A stretch of 49,415 bases of DNA from Gammaproteobacteria bacterium (GTDB lineage: Bacteria; Pseudomonadota; Gammaproteobacteria; JAADJB01): NCBI GenBank assembly GCA_013151035.1, contig JAADJB010000054.1, forward strand, positions 1 to 49,415, in the 5' to 3' direction. Shown here piece after piece: positions 24,044 through 33,114 of the stretch (position 1 is the stretch's first letter; the number at the start of each line of letters is the position of its first letter). A program made the translations under genes and the position numbers. The notes under the pieces were generated by a model, which worked only from the letters and a program-made list of their open reading frames with translations, searched no databases and had not been told where the DNA came from.

Positions 24044-26865
24044 GAGGGGACCTCCTGTATAGGACCTTTTAGTGCGGCATCAATGAGTGCCTGTTGTTGT
24101 TCAATGTGTAGACTAAACATGCCAACAGCGGGTGCCGCTGAGGCTTCTCTGCCCGCATAGCCAAGATTTTGTTTGTTATGGAGACAGAGGCGGAAACGAT
24201 GCTGGATCTGATACCAGGCACCCTGATTCTGTGGTTCTTCCTGACACCAGATAATCTCTTTTGCCTTTTTATACAGTGCCAATTCCTGTTTGAGTTGTTG
24301 CTCTGGAAATGGATACAGCTGTTCAATACGAATAATGGCGACCTGTTTGAGGCTCTGTTTTTCACGTTGTTCCAGCAGGTCGTAATAGACCTTGCCTGAG
24401 CACAGGATAATTCGTTTTACATTTTTAACATCAGCCTGATCATCGCCAATGACATTGTGAAAACCCTGTTGTGAGAGTTGTTCCAGGCTGGAGGTTGCCA
24501 GGCGGTGTCTTAACAGGCTCTTAGGTGTAATTATAATCAGTGGCTTACGATAAGGCCGGATCATCTGACGGCGTAGCAGGTGAAAGATCTGTGCCGGTGT
24601 ACTGGGTATGCAGACCTGCATATTATCCTCGGCGCAGAGTTGCAGATAGCGTTCAAGACGTGCTGAGGAGTGTTCGGCTCCCTGACCTTCATAACCATGA
24701 GGCAGCATTAATACCAGGCCCGACATGCGTCCCCACTTTAATTCGCCTGAGCTGATAAATTGATCAATAACAACCTGTGCACCATTGGCAAAGTCACCAA
24801 ATTGCGCCTCCCATATTGTTAATGAGGAGGGATCAGTGGTGGCATAACCATACTCAAAGGCAAGCACCGCTTCTTCCGAGAGTAAGGAGTCAATGACGAT
24901 AAAGCGGCCCTGCTTTTCGCTGACATGTTGTAACGGGACATAAGATTTGCCATCTACCTGATTATGTAAGACGGCATGACGATGAAAGAAGGTGCCACGT
25001 CCGCTATCCTGACCCGAGAGACGAATCTTGTAGCCATCGGCTAACAGGGAAGCGTAGGCCATGGTTTCGGCAAAACCCCAGTCACAGGCGACAGCCCCTG
25101 CTGCCATCTTGCCTCTCTCTTTAATAATATTGCTGACCCTGGGGTGCAGTTCAAACCCGGTCGGTAGTTTGAGTAGTTGTTGGGCGAGCTCGCGTAGTCT
25201 TTTTAGTGGTAGATGGGTATCAATGTCTTGATCCCAATGGCTACCTTTATATTGATCCCAGTCTACCGGGAAGGCGTGTATCGAGCCAGGTACGGAATGG
25301 GGTGATACGCCCTTTTCTTGTTCCAGTGCACTACGGTATTGTTCGCGCATGGCGTCGGTCTGTTGGGATGTAACAACACCGGCATCAATTAATTTTTTGG
25401 CATAAATTGATAATGTGGTCGCATGGGCGCGGATTTTTTTATACATCAAGGGTTGTGTTGTGGCAGGCTCATCCGCCTCATTATGACCATGACGGCGATA
25501 ACAGAGCAGGTCAATCACGACATCCTTGTTGAATTCCATACGGAAGTCCAGGGCCAGGCGGGTGACAAATAATACTGCCTCAGGATCATCACCATTAACA
25601 TGAAAAATAGGTGCCTGTACGGTCTTGGCAACATCGGTACAATAGAATGTTGAGCCGGTATCCAACGGGTTACTGGTGGTAAAACCGATCTGATTATTAA
25701 TAACGATATGTACAGTGCCACCGGTAGTAAAGCCCCTGGCCTGAGACATATTTAATGTTTCCATGACCACGCCCTGACCGGAGAAAGCGGCATCACCATG
25801 AATGGCAATGGGTAGTACCTGATTGCCATGATGATCATTGCGGCGTTGTTGTCGGGCGCGCACCGAGCCTTGTACTACCGGGGCGATGATCTCAAGGTGA
25901 GAGGGATTGAAGGCTAGTGTGACATGAACGGGGCCACCAGGTGTCTGGGTGTCGGCAGAAAAACCTTTGTGATATTTAACATCACCGGAGCCAACCAGTT
26001 TTTTCTTGCCAGGTTTGCCTTCAAATTCCTGAAACAGGGTGGAGGGTAGCTTGCCCAGAGTATTGATGAGCACATTCAGTCGACCACGATGAGCCATGCC
26101 AATAACGACTTCTTTTGCCGTTTGAGTGCCTGCCTGCAAGATGATTTCATCCAGCAGCGGGATCAAACTCTCAGCACCTTCCAGTGAGAAACGTTTTTGA
26201 CCGACATAGCGAGTATGGAGATAGCGTTCCAGTCCTTCGGCGGCGGTGAGTCGTTCCAGTATATGTTTTTGTGTCTCGGGTCGGATGGCAGGGCGGCCAT
26301 CAGGTGTCTCGATACGTTGTTGAATCCAGCGTTTTTCTATGGTGTCCGTAATGTGCATGTATTCCAGACCGAGGCTACCACAATACAGGTCTTGTAGACG
26401 TTGCAGGATCTCTGACAGTTTTTGTTGTTTGGGGCCAACCAGTGAGCCAGTATTGAATGAGGTATTGAGGTCGCGCTCGTCAAGTTGATGATATTTGAGG
26501 CTGAGGTCAGCAATAACGGGGCGTTCACGCAGGTAGAGTGGATCAATATCAGCTTGTTGGTGCCCGCGGACACGGTAGGCATTGATCAGTCGTAGAACCT
26601 GGCTTTGTTTTTCAGCAGAATCACAGGCTAGATCATTTCCCTGGGTAAATTGACAGATGCCGGTTGTGATGGGTTGATGCGCAGGCTTGAGTAATTCAAG
26701 AGTCTGTGCGGCATCACCTTGTTGCAAGTGAGAGAAGTAGTCTTGCCACTGTTTGCCAACCGAGCCTGGATCTTCCTGATAGTCCAGGTACAAGCCCTCA
26801 ATATAGTCAGCATTGACGCTAAATAACAGCGAATGTTCTTGTAGAATCCGGTGTATGTCATGCAT
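24040..26865 (-). CDS. sucA: 2-oxoglutarate dehydrogenase E1 component
   Basis: A 941-residue thiamine-diphosphate enzyme of normal length. The N-terminus begins with an E2-binding segment ([20 protein letters not shown]). Core motifs include [18 protein letters not shown], the TPP site near [13 protein letters not shown], and [16 protein letters not shown] in the transketolase-like half. It decarboxylates 2-oxoglutarate in the TCA cycle. It is first in sucA-sucB-lpd, and a full complex is encoded. The promoter must be in the 110-base gap shared with the divergent dsbA-like gene. The ribosome binding site is weak. Confidence 0.97.
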   Translation of the reverse strand: MHDIHRILQEHSLLFSVNADYIEGLYLDYQEDPGSVGKQWQDYFSHLQQGDAAQTLELLKPAHQPITTGICQFTQGNDLACDSAEKQSQVLRLINAYRVRGHQQADIDPLYLRERPVIADLSLKYHQLDERDLNTSFNTGSLVGPKQQKLSEILQRLQDLYCGSLGLEYMHITDTIEKRWIQQRIETPDGRPAIRPETQKHILERLTAAEGLERYLHTRYVGQKRFSLEGAESLIPLLDEIILQAGTQTAKEVVIGMAHRGRLNVLINTLGKLPSTLFQEFEGKPGKKKLVGSGDVKYHKGFSADTQTPGGPVHVTLAFNPSHLEIIAPVVQGSVRARQQRRNDHHGNQVLPIAIHGDAAFSGQGVVMETLNMSQARGFTTGGTVHIVINNQIGFTTSNPLDTGSTFYCTDVAKTVQAPIFHVNGDDPEAVLFVTRLALDFRMEFNKDVVIDLLCYRRHGHNEADEPATTQPLMYKKIRAHATTLSIYAKKLIDAGVVTSQQTDAMREQYRSALEQEKGVSPHSVPGSIHAFPVDWDQYKGSHWDQDIDTHLPLKRLRELAQQLLKLPTGFELHPRVSNIIKERGKMAAGAVACDWGFAETMAYASLLADGYKIRLSGQDSGRGTFFHRHAVLHNQVDGKSYVPLQHVSEKQGRFIVIDSLLSEEAVLAFEYGYATTDPSSLTIWEAQFGDFANGAQVVIDQFISSGELKWGRMSGLVLMLPHGYEGQGAEHSSARLERYLQLCAEDNMQVCIPSTPAQIFHLLRRQMIRPYRKPLIIITPKSLLRHRLATSSLEQLSQQGFHNVIGDDQADVKNVKRIILCSGKVYYDLLEQREKQSLKQVAIIRIEQLYPFPEQQLKQELALYKKAKEIIWCQEEPQNQGAWYQIQHRFRLCLHNKQNLGYAGREASAAPAVGMFSLHIEQQQALIDAALKGPIQEVPS

Positions 26866-26975
26866 ATTAGAGAGTAATCCATGGTCTCAGCCTCAATTAG
26901 GCTAAGTATGTACTTTTTTTAGGTTATTATACAAGTGTTAAAAGATACGAATGAACGGATAAGGGGATAAAGCGT

Positions 26976-27623
26976 ATGCATAAAGCGGGACAACAATTGA
27001 TCATATTAATGGTGTGGTTATTTGCGCTGCCAACAATGGCGTTAGCAGACAAGGTTGAATATGACGAGGGTATTGAATACCAATTGGTTATACCGGAGCA
27101 GGCGACAGTCGATTCGAACAAGATCGAGGTGTTGGAGATATTCTGGTATGGCTGCCCACATTGCCATCGTCTTGAACCCTTGCTGGAAAAATGGATTAAA
27201 CAGCAGAAGGATGATGTTGTCTTTGTGCGCCTGCCGGCATTATTAAATCCGCAATGGGAGACTTTTGTCCGTGCCTATTATACGGCTCAGCTTTTAGGTG
27301 TGTTAGACAGGATACATCGTCCTTTATTTGATGCTATTCATATTAAGAAACAGAATCTAAATGGTGAGGCGGCTTTGGCGCGGTTCTTTGCTGAATTTGG
27401 TGTGGATAAGGATCTGTTTCATAAGACCTATAACTCTTTCGGGGTGATGACCAAGGTCAATCAGGCACGTCAGATGACACGGCGTTATGGTATCTCGGGT
27501 GTGCCAACGATGATTGTGAATGGTAAGTATAAGACCTCGGCGCGTTTGACGGGGGGGCACAGGGGGATGTTGAAGGCGGTTGATTACCTGGTTGAGATGG
27601 AACGGAAAAAGAAGACAAGGTAG
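26976..27623 (+). CDS. dsbA: DsbA-like thiol:disulfide interchange protein
   Basis: A 215-residue periplasmic protein: signal peptide 1-23 (ends MALA-D), then a thioredoxin fold with a helical insert. The active site is FWYGCPHCHRLEP, the CPHC of DsbA, and the cis-Pro loop is GVPTMIVNG. It introduces disulfides into exported proteins; c-type cytochrome export elsewhere in the window fits this, but no DsbB is present. AAGGGG lies 9 bases before the ATG. It is divergent from sucA. Two tandem repeats follow directly after the stop. Confidence 0.92.
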   Translation: MHKAGQQLIILMVWLFALPTMALADKVEYDEGIEYQLVIPEQATVDSNKIEVLEIFWYGCPHCHRLEPLLEKWIKQQKDDVVFVRLPALLNPQWETFVRAYYTAQLLGVLDRIHRPLFDAIHIKKQNLNGEAALARFFAEFGVDKDLFHKTYNSFGVMTKVNQARQMTRRYGISGVPTMIVNGKYKTSARLTGGHRGMLKAVDYLVEMERKKKTR

Positions 27624-27690
27624 GGTGCGTACTACGCACCAATAGGTTTTGCTGGGTAATGACAGGTAGGGTGCGTACTACGCACCAATT
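27619..27690. repeat. Two tandem GTAGGGTGCG-type repeats, 46-base period
   Basis: The unit GGTAGGGTGCGTACTACGCA begins at 27619 and again at 27665. Both are followed by CCAAT and a degenerate spacer that ends in GTAATGACA. The first begins inside the last codons of the dsbA-like gene. Each unit has internal dyad symmetry (TGCGTA/TACGCA). Confidence 0.8.
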
Positions 27691-27730
27691 AGATTATTCT
27701 GAGTAATGACAGCAGGACAGTGGAAAAAAT

Positions 27731-29362
27731 ATGAAGGCAGCAGAACTGTTTATACGTTGTTTGGAGAACGAGGGTGTGGAATACATCTTCGGGGTGCCGG
27801 GTGAGGAAAATCTGGATTTTATGGATGCCTTGCTGGATTCAAATATACAGTTTATTACTACTCGGCATGAACAGGGCGCGGCCTTTATGGCGGATGTCTA
27901 TGGTCGGCTGTCGGGTAAGGCGGGTGTCTGTTTATCCACGTTGGGGCCGGGTGCTACTAATCTGGTGACGGGGGTTGCGGACGCTAATCTGGATCATGCA
28001 CCGGTGGTGGCGATATCGGGTCAGGCGGATACTAATCGTCTGCATAAGGAATCGCATCAGGTGCTGGATCTGGTGCAGATGTTTCAGCCTATTACCAAAT
28101 ATGCCTCGCGTCTGCCGGTTGCTGAGATTATTCCTGAGGTGGTGCGTAAGGCATTCAAACTGGCGCAGACTGAAAAAACGGGCGCAACCTTTATTGAGTT
28201 TCCAGAGAATATTGCTAAGGCAGAGGTTGAAGGATCGCCGTTGCCGGTGAAGCATGTGGTGTGGCCGGAGCCTTCTGCTGAACAGGTACAAGATGCGGCT
28301 AAATTAATTTCATCGGCACAGAACCCGATGATCCTGGCGGGTAATGGGGTTGTGCGCGCCCGTGCCTGGCAGCAGTTGGCGGAGTTTGCCGAGCAGTTGA
28401 ATATCCCGGTAGTGAATACCTTTATGGCGAAGGGTGTGGTGCCCTTTCATCATCCCACAGCACTGGGTAGTGCGGGTCTACAGTCCAAGGACTATATCAA
28501 TATTGGTTTTGACCGTGCCGATGTGATTATTTGTATTGGTTATGATCTGGTGGAGTATCACCCTTATCTGTGGCATCCAACGCGTGATCGCCTGATTATC
28601 CATATTGATACCAGTCCGGCTGAGGTGGATGCCTGTTATCCCATCGAGGTGGGTATTGTGGGTGATATCAAGCATAGCCTGTTGCAAATTATGCAGCAGG
28701 CCACACCTCATGCTGGACATCTGATGCGACCATTACGCAAGGCGCTGATAGAGGATATGAATCAGCATAGTCAGGATGATGGTTTTCCAGTTAAGCCACA
28801 AAAGATTATTTGGGATCTGCGTACCGCGCTGGGGCTTGAGGATATTGTGATCTGTGATGTGGGCGCACACAAGATGTGGATGTCGCGTATGTTTCGTTGC
28901 GAGCACCCGAGTACCTGTATTATCTCGAATGGCTTTGCCAGCATGGGAATTGCGGTGCCCGGTGCGATTGCCGCGAAGATGGTTAACCCGGATAAAACTG
29001 TGGTGGCAGTCACGGGTGATGGTGGCTTTATGATGAACTCGCAGGAGATCGAGACCGCTATACGTTTGAATATTGCTATTGTGATCTTGATATGGAATGA
29101 CAATGGTTATGGTCTGATTGAATGGAAGCAGCAAAATCAGTTTGGTCGTCAATCCAATATCCGCTTTGGTAATCCTGATTTTGTGAAATATGCTGAGTCC
29201 TTTGGTGCGAAGGGCTATCGGGTTGAATCGGCGGCAGACCTGATGCCGATCCTGAAGCAGGCAATGGCTGATAATACGGTGAGTATCATTGATTGCCCAG
29301 TGGATTATAGTGAAAACATGAAATTAACCGAACATCTGGGCAAAATTATTTGTACCACCTGA
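27731..29362 (+). CDS. alsS: Acetolactate synthase large subunit (AlsS-like)
   Basis: A 543-residue TPP enzyme. The substrate/TPP N-terminal domain has FGVPGEENLDFMDAL and RHEQGAAFMAD (catalytic Glu). The central domain has ILAGNGVVRA, and the C-terminal TPP site is GDGGFMMNSQEIETA with the downstream NDNGYGL. The KESHQVLDLV and FQPITKYA segments are like catabolic AlsS, which makes acetolactate from pyruvate without a regulatory subunit. No ilvN, ilvC or alsD neighbour is present, so whether it serves branched-chain amino acids or acetoin is not decidable here. It ends 4 bases before the convergent toxin gene. Confidence 0.83.
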   Translation: MKAAELFIRCLENEGVEYIFGVPGEENLDFMDALLDSNIQFITTRHEQGAAFMADVYGRLSGKAGVCLSTLGPGATNLVTGVADANLDHAPVVAISGQADTNRLHKESHQVLDLVQMFQPITKYASRLPVAEIIPEVVRKAFKLAQTEKTGATFIEFPENIAKAEVEGSPLPVKHVVWPEPSAEQVQDAAKLISSAQNPMILAGNGVVRARAWQQLAEFAEQLNIPVVNTFMAKGVVPFHHPTALGSAGLQSKDYINIGFDRADVIICIGYDLVEYHPYLWHPTRDRLIIHIDTSPAEVDACYPIEVGIVGDIKHSLLQIMQQATPHAGHLMRPLRKALIEDMNQHSQDDGFPVKPQKIIWDLRTALGLEDIVICDVGAHKMWMSRMFRCEHPSTCIISNGFASMGIAVPGAIAAKMVNPDKTVVAVTGDGGFMMNSQEIETAIRLNIAIVILIWNDNGYGLIEWKQQNQFGRQSNIRFGNPDFVKYAESFGAKGYRVESAADLMPILKQAMADNTVSIIDCPVDYSENMKLTEHLGKIICTT

Positions 29363-29366
29363 TGAA

Positions 29367-29834
29367 TTATCTTATGCGGGAATCGTATTTGAATGTCGTG
29401 ATATTGGATGTCTCTATTTCTTTAAAATCTGGATGTAGTGGGTTGAGCAAATAATTATGTTCACTTTCAATCACTACGCTGGGAATTTGCAGTATTAGGG
29501 ATTCTTGATTGCTCAACCAGTCATTGCCAATGATTTGTGTTGTTGGAGTCATTGAGGGTTGTGTCCAGTCATCGGGTAGATCATCTGGATCTATAAGAAT
29601 GATGTGCTCATCATTAAACGTGACTTCTATTTTCGAAAAGCAATTCAATACTGAAATAGAATCCAGATAAACCAGGAGCTCCAGCGATGCGGTCGCAAGA
29701 TTACCGCCAAGATAGACAACGCGGTGACCCTTGGTGTTCCAGCGTCCACCATGCAAAAATGCCCCTTCGCCGGATAGCATTTCCTGGGGGCTTTTTGCAA
29801 ACTCAGGGTCGGCTACACGCCATCCAGTCGGCAT
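29367..29834 (-). CDS. RES domain toxin
   Basis: A 155-residue RES domain protein. R6 in GWRVAD, GGRWNTKGHRVVYLG (29-43), the conserved E in ASLELLVYL, and SEHNYLLNPLHPDF near the end are the expected family residues. RES toxins degrade NAD(P)+ and stop growth when unbound. The gene starts at the stop codon of its antitoxin with a one-base overlap, the usual antitoxin-first order. The key residues look complete, so activity is plausible. Confidence 0.92.
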   Translation of the reverse strand: MPTGWRVADPEFAKSPQEMLSGEGAFLHGGRWNTKGHRVVYLGGNLATASLELLVYLDSISVLNCFSKIEVTFNDEHIILIDPDDLPDDWTQPSMTPTTQIIGNDWLSNQESLILQIPSVVIESEHNYLLNPLHPDFKEIETSNITTFKYDSRIR

Positions 29835-30427
29835 TAACTAAAGACACCGTGTCGAATACGACCGATTAGGTCTTCAACCTCACGAGCACCGATTTCTGTT
29901 ATGGCGTGCTGCAATGGTGTTTCACCGCCAAAGATTTCCATGGGCTTTTTGAACCAGCTAGCGGCACGATTAGAATCTTTTTGCATCATCTCAGTGGCTT
30001 TGGTCATGAGTTCGGCATATCGATAAACGCGATCAGACTCGTTTGGCAACAACTTACCCTTATTCAGCCGGCGCCTTAATGTTGATTGAGGAATACCCAT
30101 TAGTTTGTACCCTTCGCTCATCGGGATATCATAGGCTTTTGTTACCATTTCAAATGCGGTGGCTTCAATCCCGTCTTTGATTCGGTTGATGAGAACTTCA
30201 TGAATGAAGCTGTTACGTTCAGCACGGCGTTTTAGTTTACCAATAGTTCTAATATCTTTGGTTCGAAAGATAACGCGCCCTTTTAATGTTTCTGTTATTG
30301 GGATGAGGTCGTCATTATCCTCAGCTTGTTGAAGTAATGCATGTATATCTTTTTTCTGCATGCGTGAGGGTATGGGTGTTTTCTGCTTAGTTGTCTTTGT
30401 GGTTATATGGTTTTTTTCAGTAGTCAT
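29834..30427 (-). CDS. Xre/MbcA/ParS-type antitoxin
   Basis: A 197-residue protein. The C-terminal DUF2384 region ends EVEDLIGRIRHGVFS, the segment that plugs the toxin. A helix-turn-helix lies near 110-130 (MGIPQSTLRRRLNKG). The first roughly 75 residues are basic and low-complexity, longer than in typical antitoxins (about 150 residues), and could contact DNA. It binds and silences the RES toxin and probably represses its own promoter upstream of 30427. Confidence 0.9.
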   Translation of the reverse strand: MTTEKNHITTKTTKQKTPIPSRMQKKDIHALLQQAEDNDDLIPITETLKGRVIFRTKDIRTIGKLKRRAERNSFIHEVLINRIKDGIEATAFEMVTKAYDIPMSEGYKLMGIPQSTLRRRLNKGKLLPNESDRVYRYAELMTKATEMMQKDSNRAASWFKKPMEIFGGETPLQHAITEIGAREVEDLIGRIRHGVFS

Positions 30428-30550
30428 ATGGTTATAGTAGCAGAGTCTGCAAAATCATGAAGCTTTTTTGTTTTTCAGCTAACACAAAGGTTCCTTAATG
30501 AAGAGTTCTTTAGTAAGTAGTACACACCAGACCTTGTCATATTCATGTCA

Positions 30551-30577
30551 TAAATACGAAATATACTGAGGCTATAA
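30551..30577 (+). promoter_or_regulatory. Possible FliA (sigma-28) promoter of the chemoreceptor gene
   Basis: TAAA (30551-30554), 15 bases, then GGCTATAA (30570-30577). The consensus is TAAA-N15-GCCGATAA, so the -10 matches at 6 of 8 positions and the spacing is exact. It lies 27 bases before the ATG. Chemoreceptor genes are often transcribed with the flagellar sigma factor. Confidence 0.45.
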
Positions 30578-30604
30578 ACTGGTTTCTCTATTCGGGTGAA
30601 TTTT

Positions 30605-32539
30605 ATGAAGCTCAAGGTTGTTACGCAGCTTGTTTCTCTGTTAATTATTGTCTTTACAGCACTTTCTATTATCGTTGGTTTCTGGGGTTGGCGGCAGATG
30701 GATCGCCCTTATCAGATCTACCAGGATTTCTATGATTTCAAAGGTATTATCAATACCGATGTCTATATAAAACTTGAACAATATCTTGGTTCAGGTGATG
30801 CCGGTTTATTGCAGGCGGTGGATAATACACTCAAGGTATTATCGCAACGCCAGCTGACATGGTTGTCTGATGAAGATAATGACAAGATACAGGCCGCTAT
30901 TGCAGTTGTGGGTAACAATGTATATCAGGTGCGGGAGGCAGGCAAGCTGGCTGCTAATCCAGAAGCCTTGTTATCTCAGAATGAGAGAGAGCGGGTGGGT
31001 GATGTATCCAGTTTGCTTGCTTATGTGGATCAGTCATCTGTTTCATTGCAGATAAAAGCGGCTTATCTGGGGTTGTTGACGAGGTTAGGTACCGGCTTGC
31101 AACAACTGGGTTATCTACGCCAACGTTACATACAAACCAGTGATGATGCATTGAGAGAAAACCTGGTTCTGGCGAATACAGCTTTAGCAGAATTAGCGCA
31201 ACAATTATACGCCTTGCCTGGTCTTGGCTTAATACAGGCGCCTGATGAATATGATTTTGATGCCGAGTCAGTGGATCTTGGGCAGGAGGCAATTGATAGT
31301 CTGGATTCTTTAACCCGACGTTACTTGAAAGAGTTATCCAATACACAAGGAATGCAGGTTCGGATTATGCATAGCCGTAAGTCGCTGAAGGGATCAATTG
31401 ATAATTTGGCGTTGGTGTTCGGTCAGTATGCGGGGCATATTGACCTGATAAAGGCATCAATCACTCAGCAAGTCGGGTGGTGGATATTAATCTCGGTTGG
31501 GATCATTGTTTTATTATTAGTCCTCTCATTTGTATTGCAGAAAAAAACCCTGTCTTTTTTATCACAGCTAGTGCCATTTTTTGTCAGCATGGCGCAAGGT
31601 CGCTTTGATGAACGAATTGAGTGTCAGGATAAATTTTATGAGATAGAGGCTGTCAAGCAGGCGGGTATTCATTTGCAACATTATCTTGAGGATATGATTG
31701 GGCAACTGGAGCAGGAGGCTGAACAAATTTTGCAGTCGGGTCGTAAGGTACAGGGTGTCTCCGACCAGGCATTCCATTTTGCACAGCTTCAAAATGAGAA
31801 AACAGAGGCGGTCGCTTTATCGGTTAATCAGTTATCAGAATCTTTTACCGAGGTGGCACATAATGCGGCTAATGCCTCTGATTCAGCACAAGAGGCTAAT
31901 GATGCAGTGCGTGAGGCTAATGATAAGCTGGAGCGTGCGACACAAAAAACAGATCAACTATCATCCGATATTTTATTGTTAACCGATCTTATGCGCCGTT
32001 TGGAGCAGGATAGCAGTGCCATTGAATCGGTGCTGGATGTGATTAAGGGTGTGGCCGATCAAACGAATCTGTTGGCATTGAATGCTGCTATTGAGGCAGC
32101 ACGGGCAGGTGAGCAAGGCAGAGGTTTTGCTGTTGTTGCTGATGAGGTGCGCCATCTGGCACAGCGCACCGCTCAATCAACTGAAGAGATACAAACGATT
32201 ATCCTTAATCTGGCAATTACGGCAAAAGAGGCAACCACAGCCGTTGAATTACAAAGCAATGCTGCGATTGATTGTGTTGACCATAACCAGCAGGCGCAGA
32301 CAGCTCTAAAGCCCGTAGTGACCGCAGTAGAAACAATCTCTAATTATAATATGGGAATAGCCTCTGCGACCGAGCAACAATCTGTGACGGCGGAAGAGGT
32401 AGCGAGAAGTACCGGAGAGATCCAGCAACATGCTAACGAGGTTATTCAGAATATGCGGCAGGTTCAGGATGCCAGTGATGGGCTCAATAATGTGAGCCAG
32501 GCGCTTAATCAATTAGTGAATCGATTGAAGTCGGCCTAA
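30605..32539 (+). CDS. Methyl-accepting chemotaxis protein
   Basis: A 644-residue receptor. TM1 covers about residues 8-28, then a roughly 260-residue, mostly helical periplasmic sensor, and TM2 about 291-311. A HAMP-like stretch follows, then a long cytoplasmic coiled coil with the hairpin tip [20 protein letters not shown] and [19 protein letters not shown]. The end has no NWETF-type pentapeptide, so CheR docking there is unlikely. GGGTGA lies 5 bases before ATG 30605; a GTG at 30596 is also possible. No che genes are nearby. Confidence 0.93.
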   Translation: MKLKVVTQLVSLLIIVFTALSIIVGFWGWRQMDRPYQIYQDFYDFKGIINTDVYIKLEQYLGSGDAGLLQAVDNTLKVLSQRQLTWLSDEDNDKIQAAIAVVGNNVYQVREAGKLAANPEALLSQNERERVGDVSSLLAYVDQSSVSLQIKAAYLGLLTRLGTGLQQLGYLRQRYIQTSDDALRENLVLANTALAELAQQLYALPGLGLIQAPDEYDFDAESVDLGQEAIDSLDSLTRRYLKELSNTQGMQVRIMHSRKSLKGSIDNLALVFGQYAGHIDLIKASITQQVGWWILISVGIIVLLLVLSFVLQKKTLSFLSQLVPFFVSMAQGRFDERIECQDKFYEIEAVKQAGIHLQHYLEDMIGQLEQEAEQILQSGRKVQGVSDQAFHFAQLQNEKTEAVALSVNQLSESFTEVAHNAANASDSAQEANDAVREANDKLERATQKTDQLSSDILLLTDLMRRLEQDSSAIESVLDVIKGVADQTNLLALNAAIEAARAGEQGRGFAVVADEVRHLAQRTAQSTEEIQTIILNLAITAKEATTAVELQSNAAIDCVDHNQQAQTALKPVVTAVETISNYNMGIASATEQQSVTAEEVARSTGEIQQHANEVIQNMRQVQDASDGLNNVSQALNQLVNRLKSA

Positions 32540-33114
32540 CAGTAACCCGTTTCATTCTTCCAGAAGGTGTGTTCCGGGTTGAGCAAGTCGGTGTGGGGCA
32601 TATAATGGCTGCCATCACATGAGAAGGTCAGTGATACAAGGCCGTTGAAGATATTGATGCTGGCGGAACGAAGATAGATAACATCATCAATGAGTCTTAA
32701 TTTGCAAAATATTTCAAGAATACTATCTATCTCTTCCGCATTTATTTTTGCCTCGTTGGGATAAGGTTGATCTGGATAGGTGTGTAACAGACTAGCTCGA
32801 GTTAACATTGCGTTATCAAGAAGCCGATATTTTAGTGGTGATTTAGTAAACCAGACCGTTGCACGCGAACTGGAAAAGTGCAGGTTCATCTGGAATGCAC
32901 CATGGTATTGTATTAACGCGCTGATATTTTTCATGACCAGATTGATTTGTTGATCCATCATGCTTTCTACTCGCTCCTGACTAAACAGGCCACCACGAAT
33001 AGCGGGATCACCCTTGAGTTGTAGCCATTGGTTAGGTTCGTCATAGATGGATGTCGGGCGTTGTTGTTGTTTGATATTGCGCCTGGCACCAGAGTTGCTG
33101 GTTAAATTATTTAT
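32536..33114 (-). CDS. Hypothetical protein, probably starting at ATA, coupled to the EAL/GGDEF gene
   Basis: The frame is open from the stop of the upstream gene down to 32536 (192 residues if it starts at 33114). The only ATG codons (32961, 32958) are 51 codons later and have no ribosome site. At 33114, an ATA codon overlaps the TAA stop of the EAL/GGDEF gene (ATAA), and AGGAG lies 8 bases before it. The 51 extra residues look coding ([20 protein letters not shown]). I do not recognise the family: no membrane segment or known motif. The protein has a likely alpha/beta body and a Cys-ending C-terminus. Coupling suggests work with c-di-GMP signalling. Confidence 0.6.
   Translation of the reverse strand: MNNLTSNSGARRNIKQQQRPTSIYDEPNQWLQLKGDPAIRGGLFSQERVESMMDQQINLVMKNISALIQYHGAFQMNLHFSSSRATVWFTKSPLKYRLLDNAMLTRASLLHTYPDQPYPNEAKINAEEIDSILEIFCKLRLIDDVIYLRSASINIFNGLVSLTFSCDGSHYMPHTDLLNPEHTFWKNETGYC

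Noticed and set aside
27619-27690. Tandem repeat that could be taken for a tiny CRISPR array
   Set aside because: Only two units, spacers are similar to each other rather than unique, and no cas genes are present. It belongs to the dispersed GTAGGGTGCG family.
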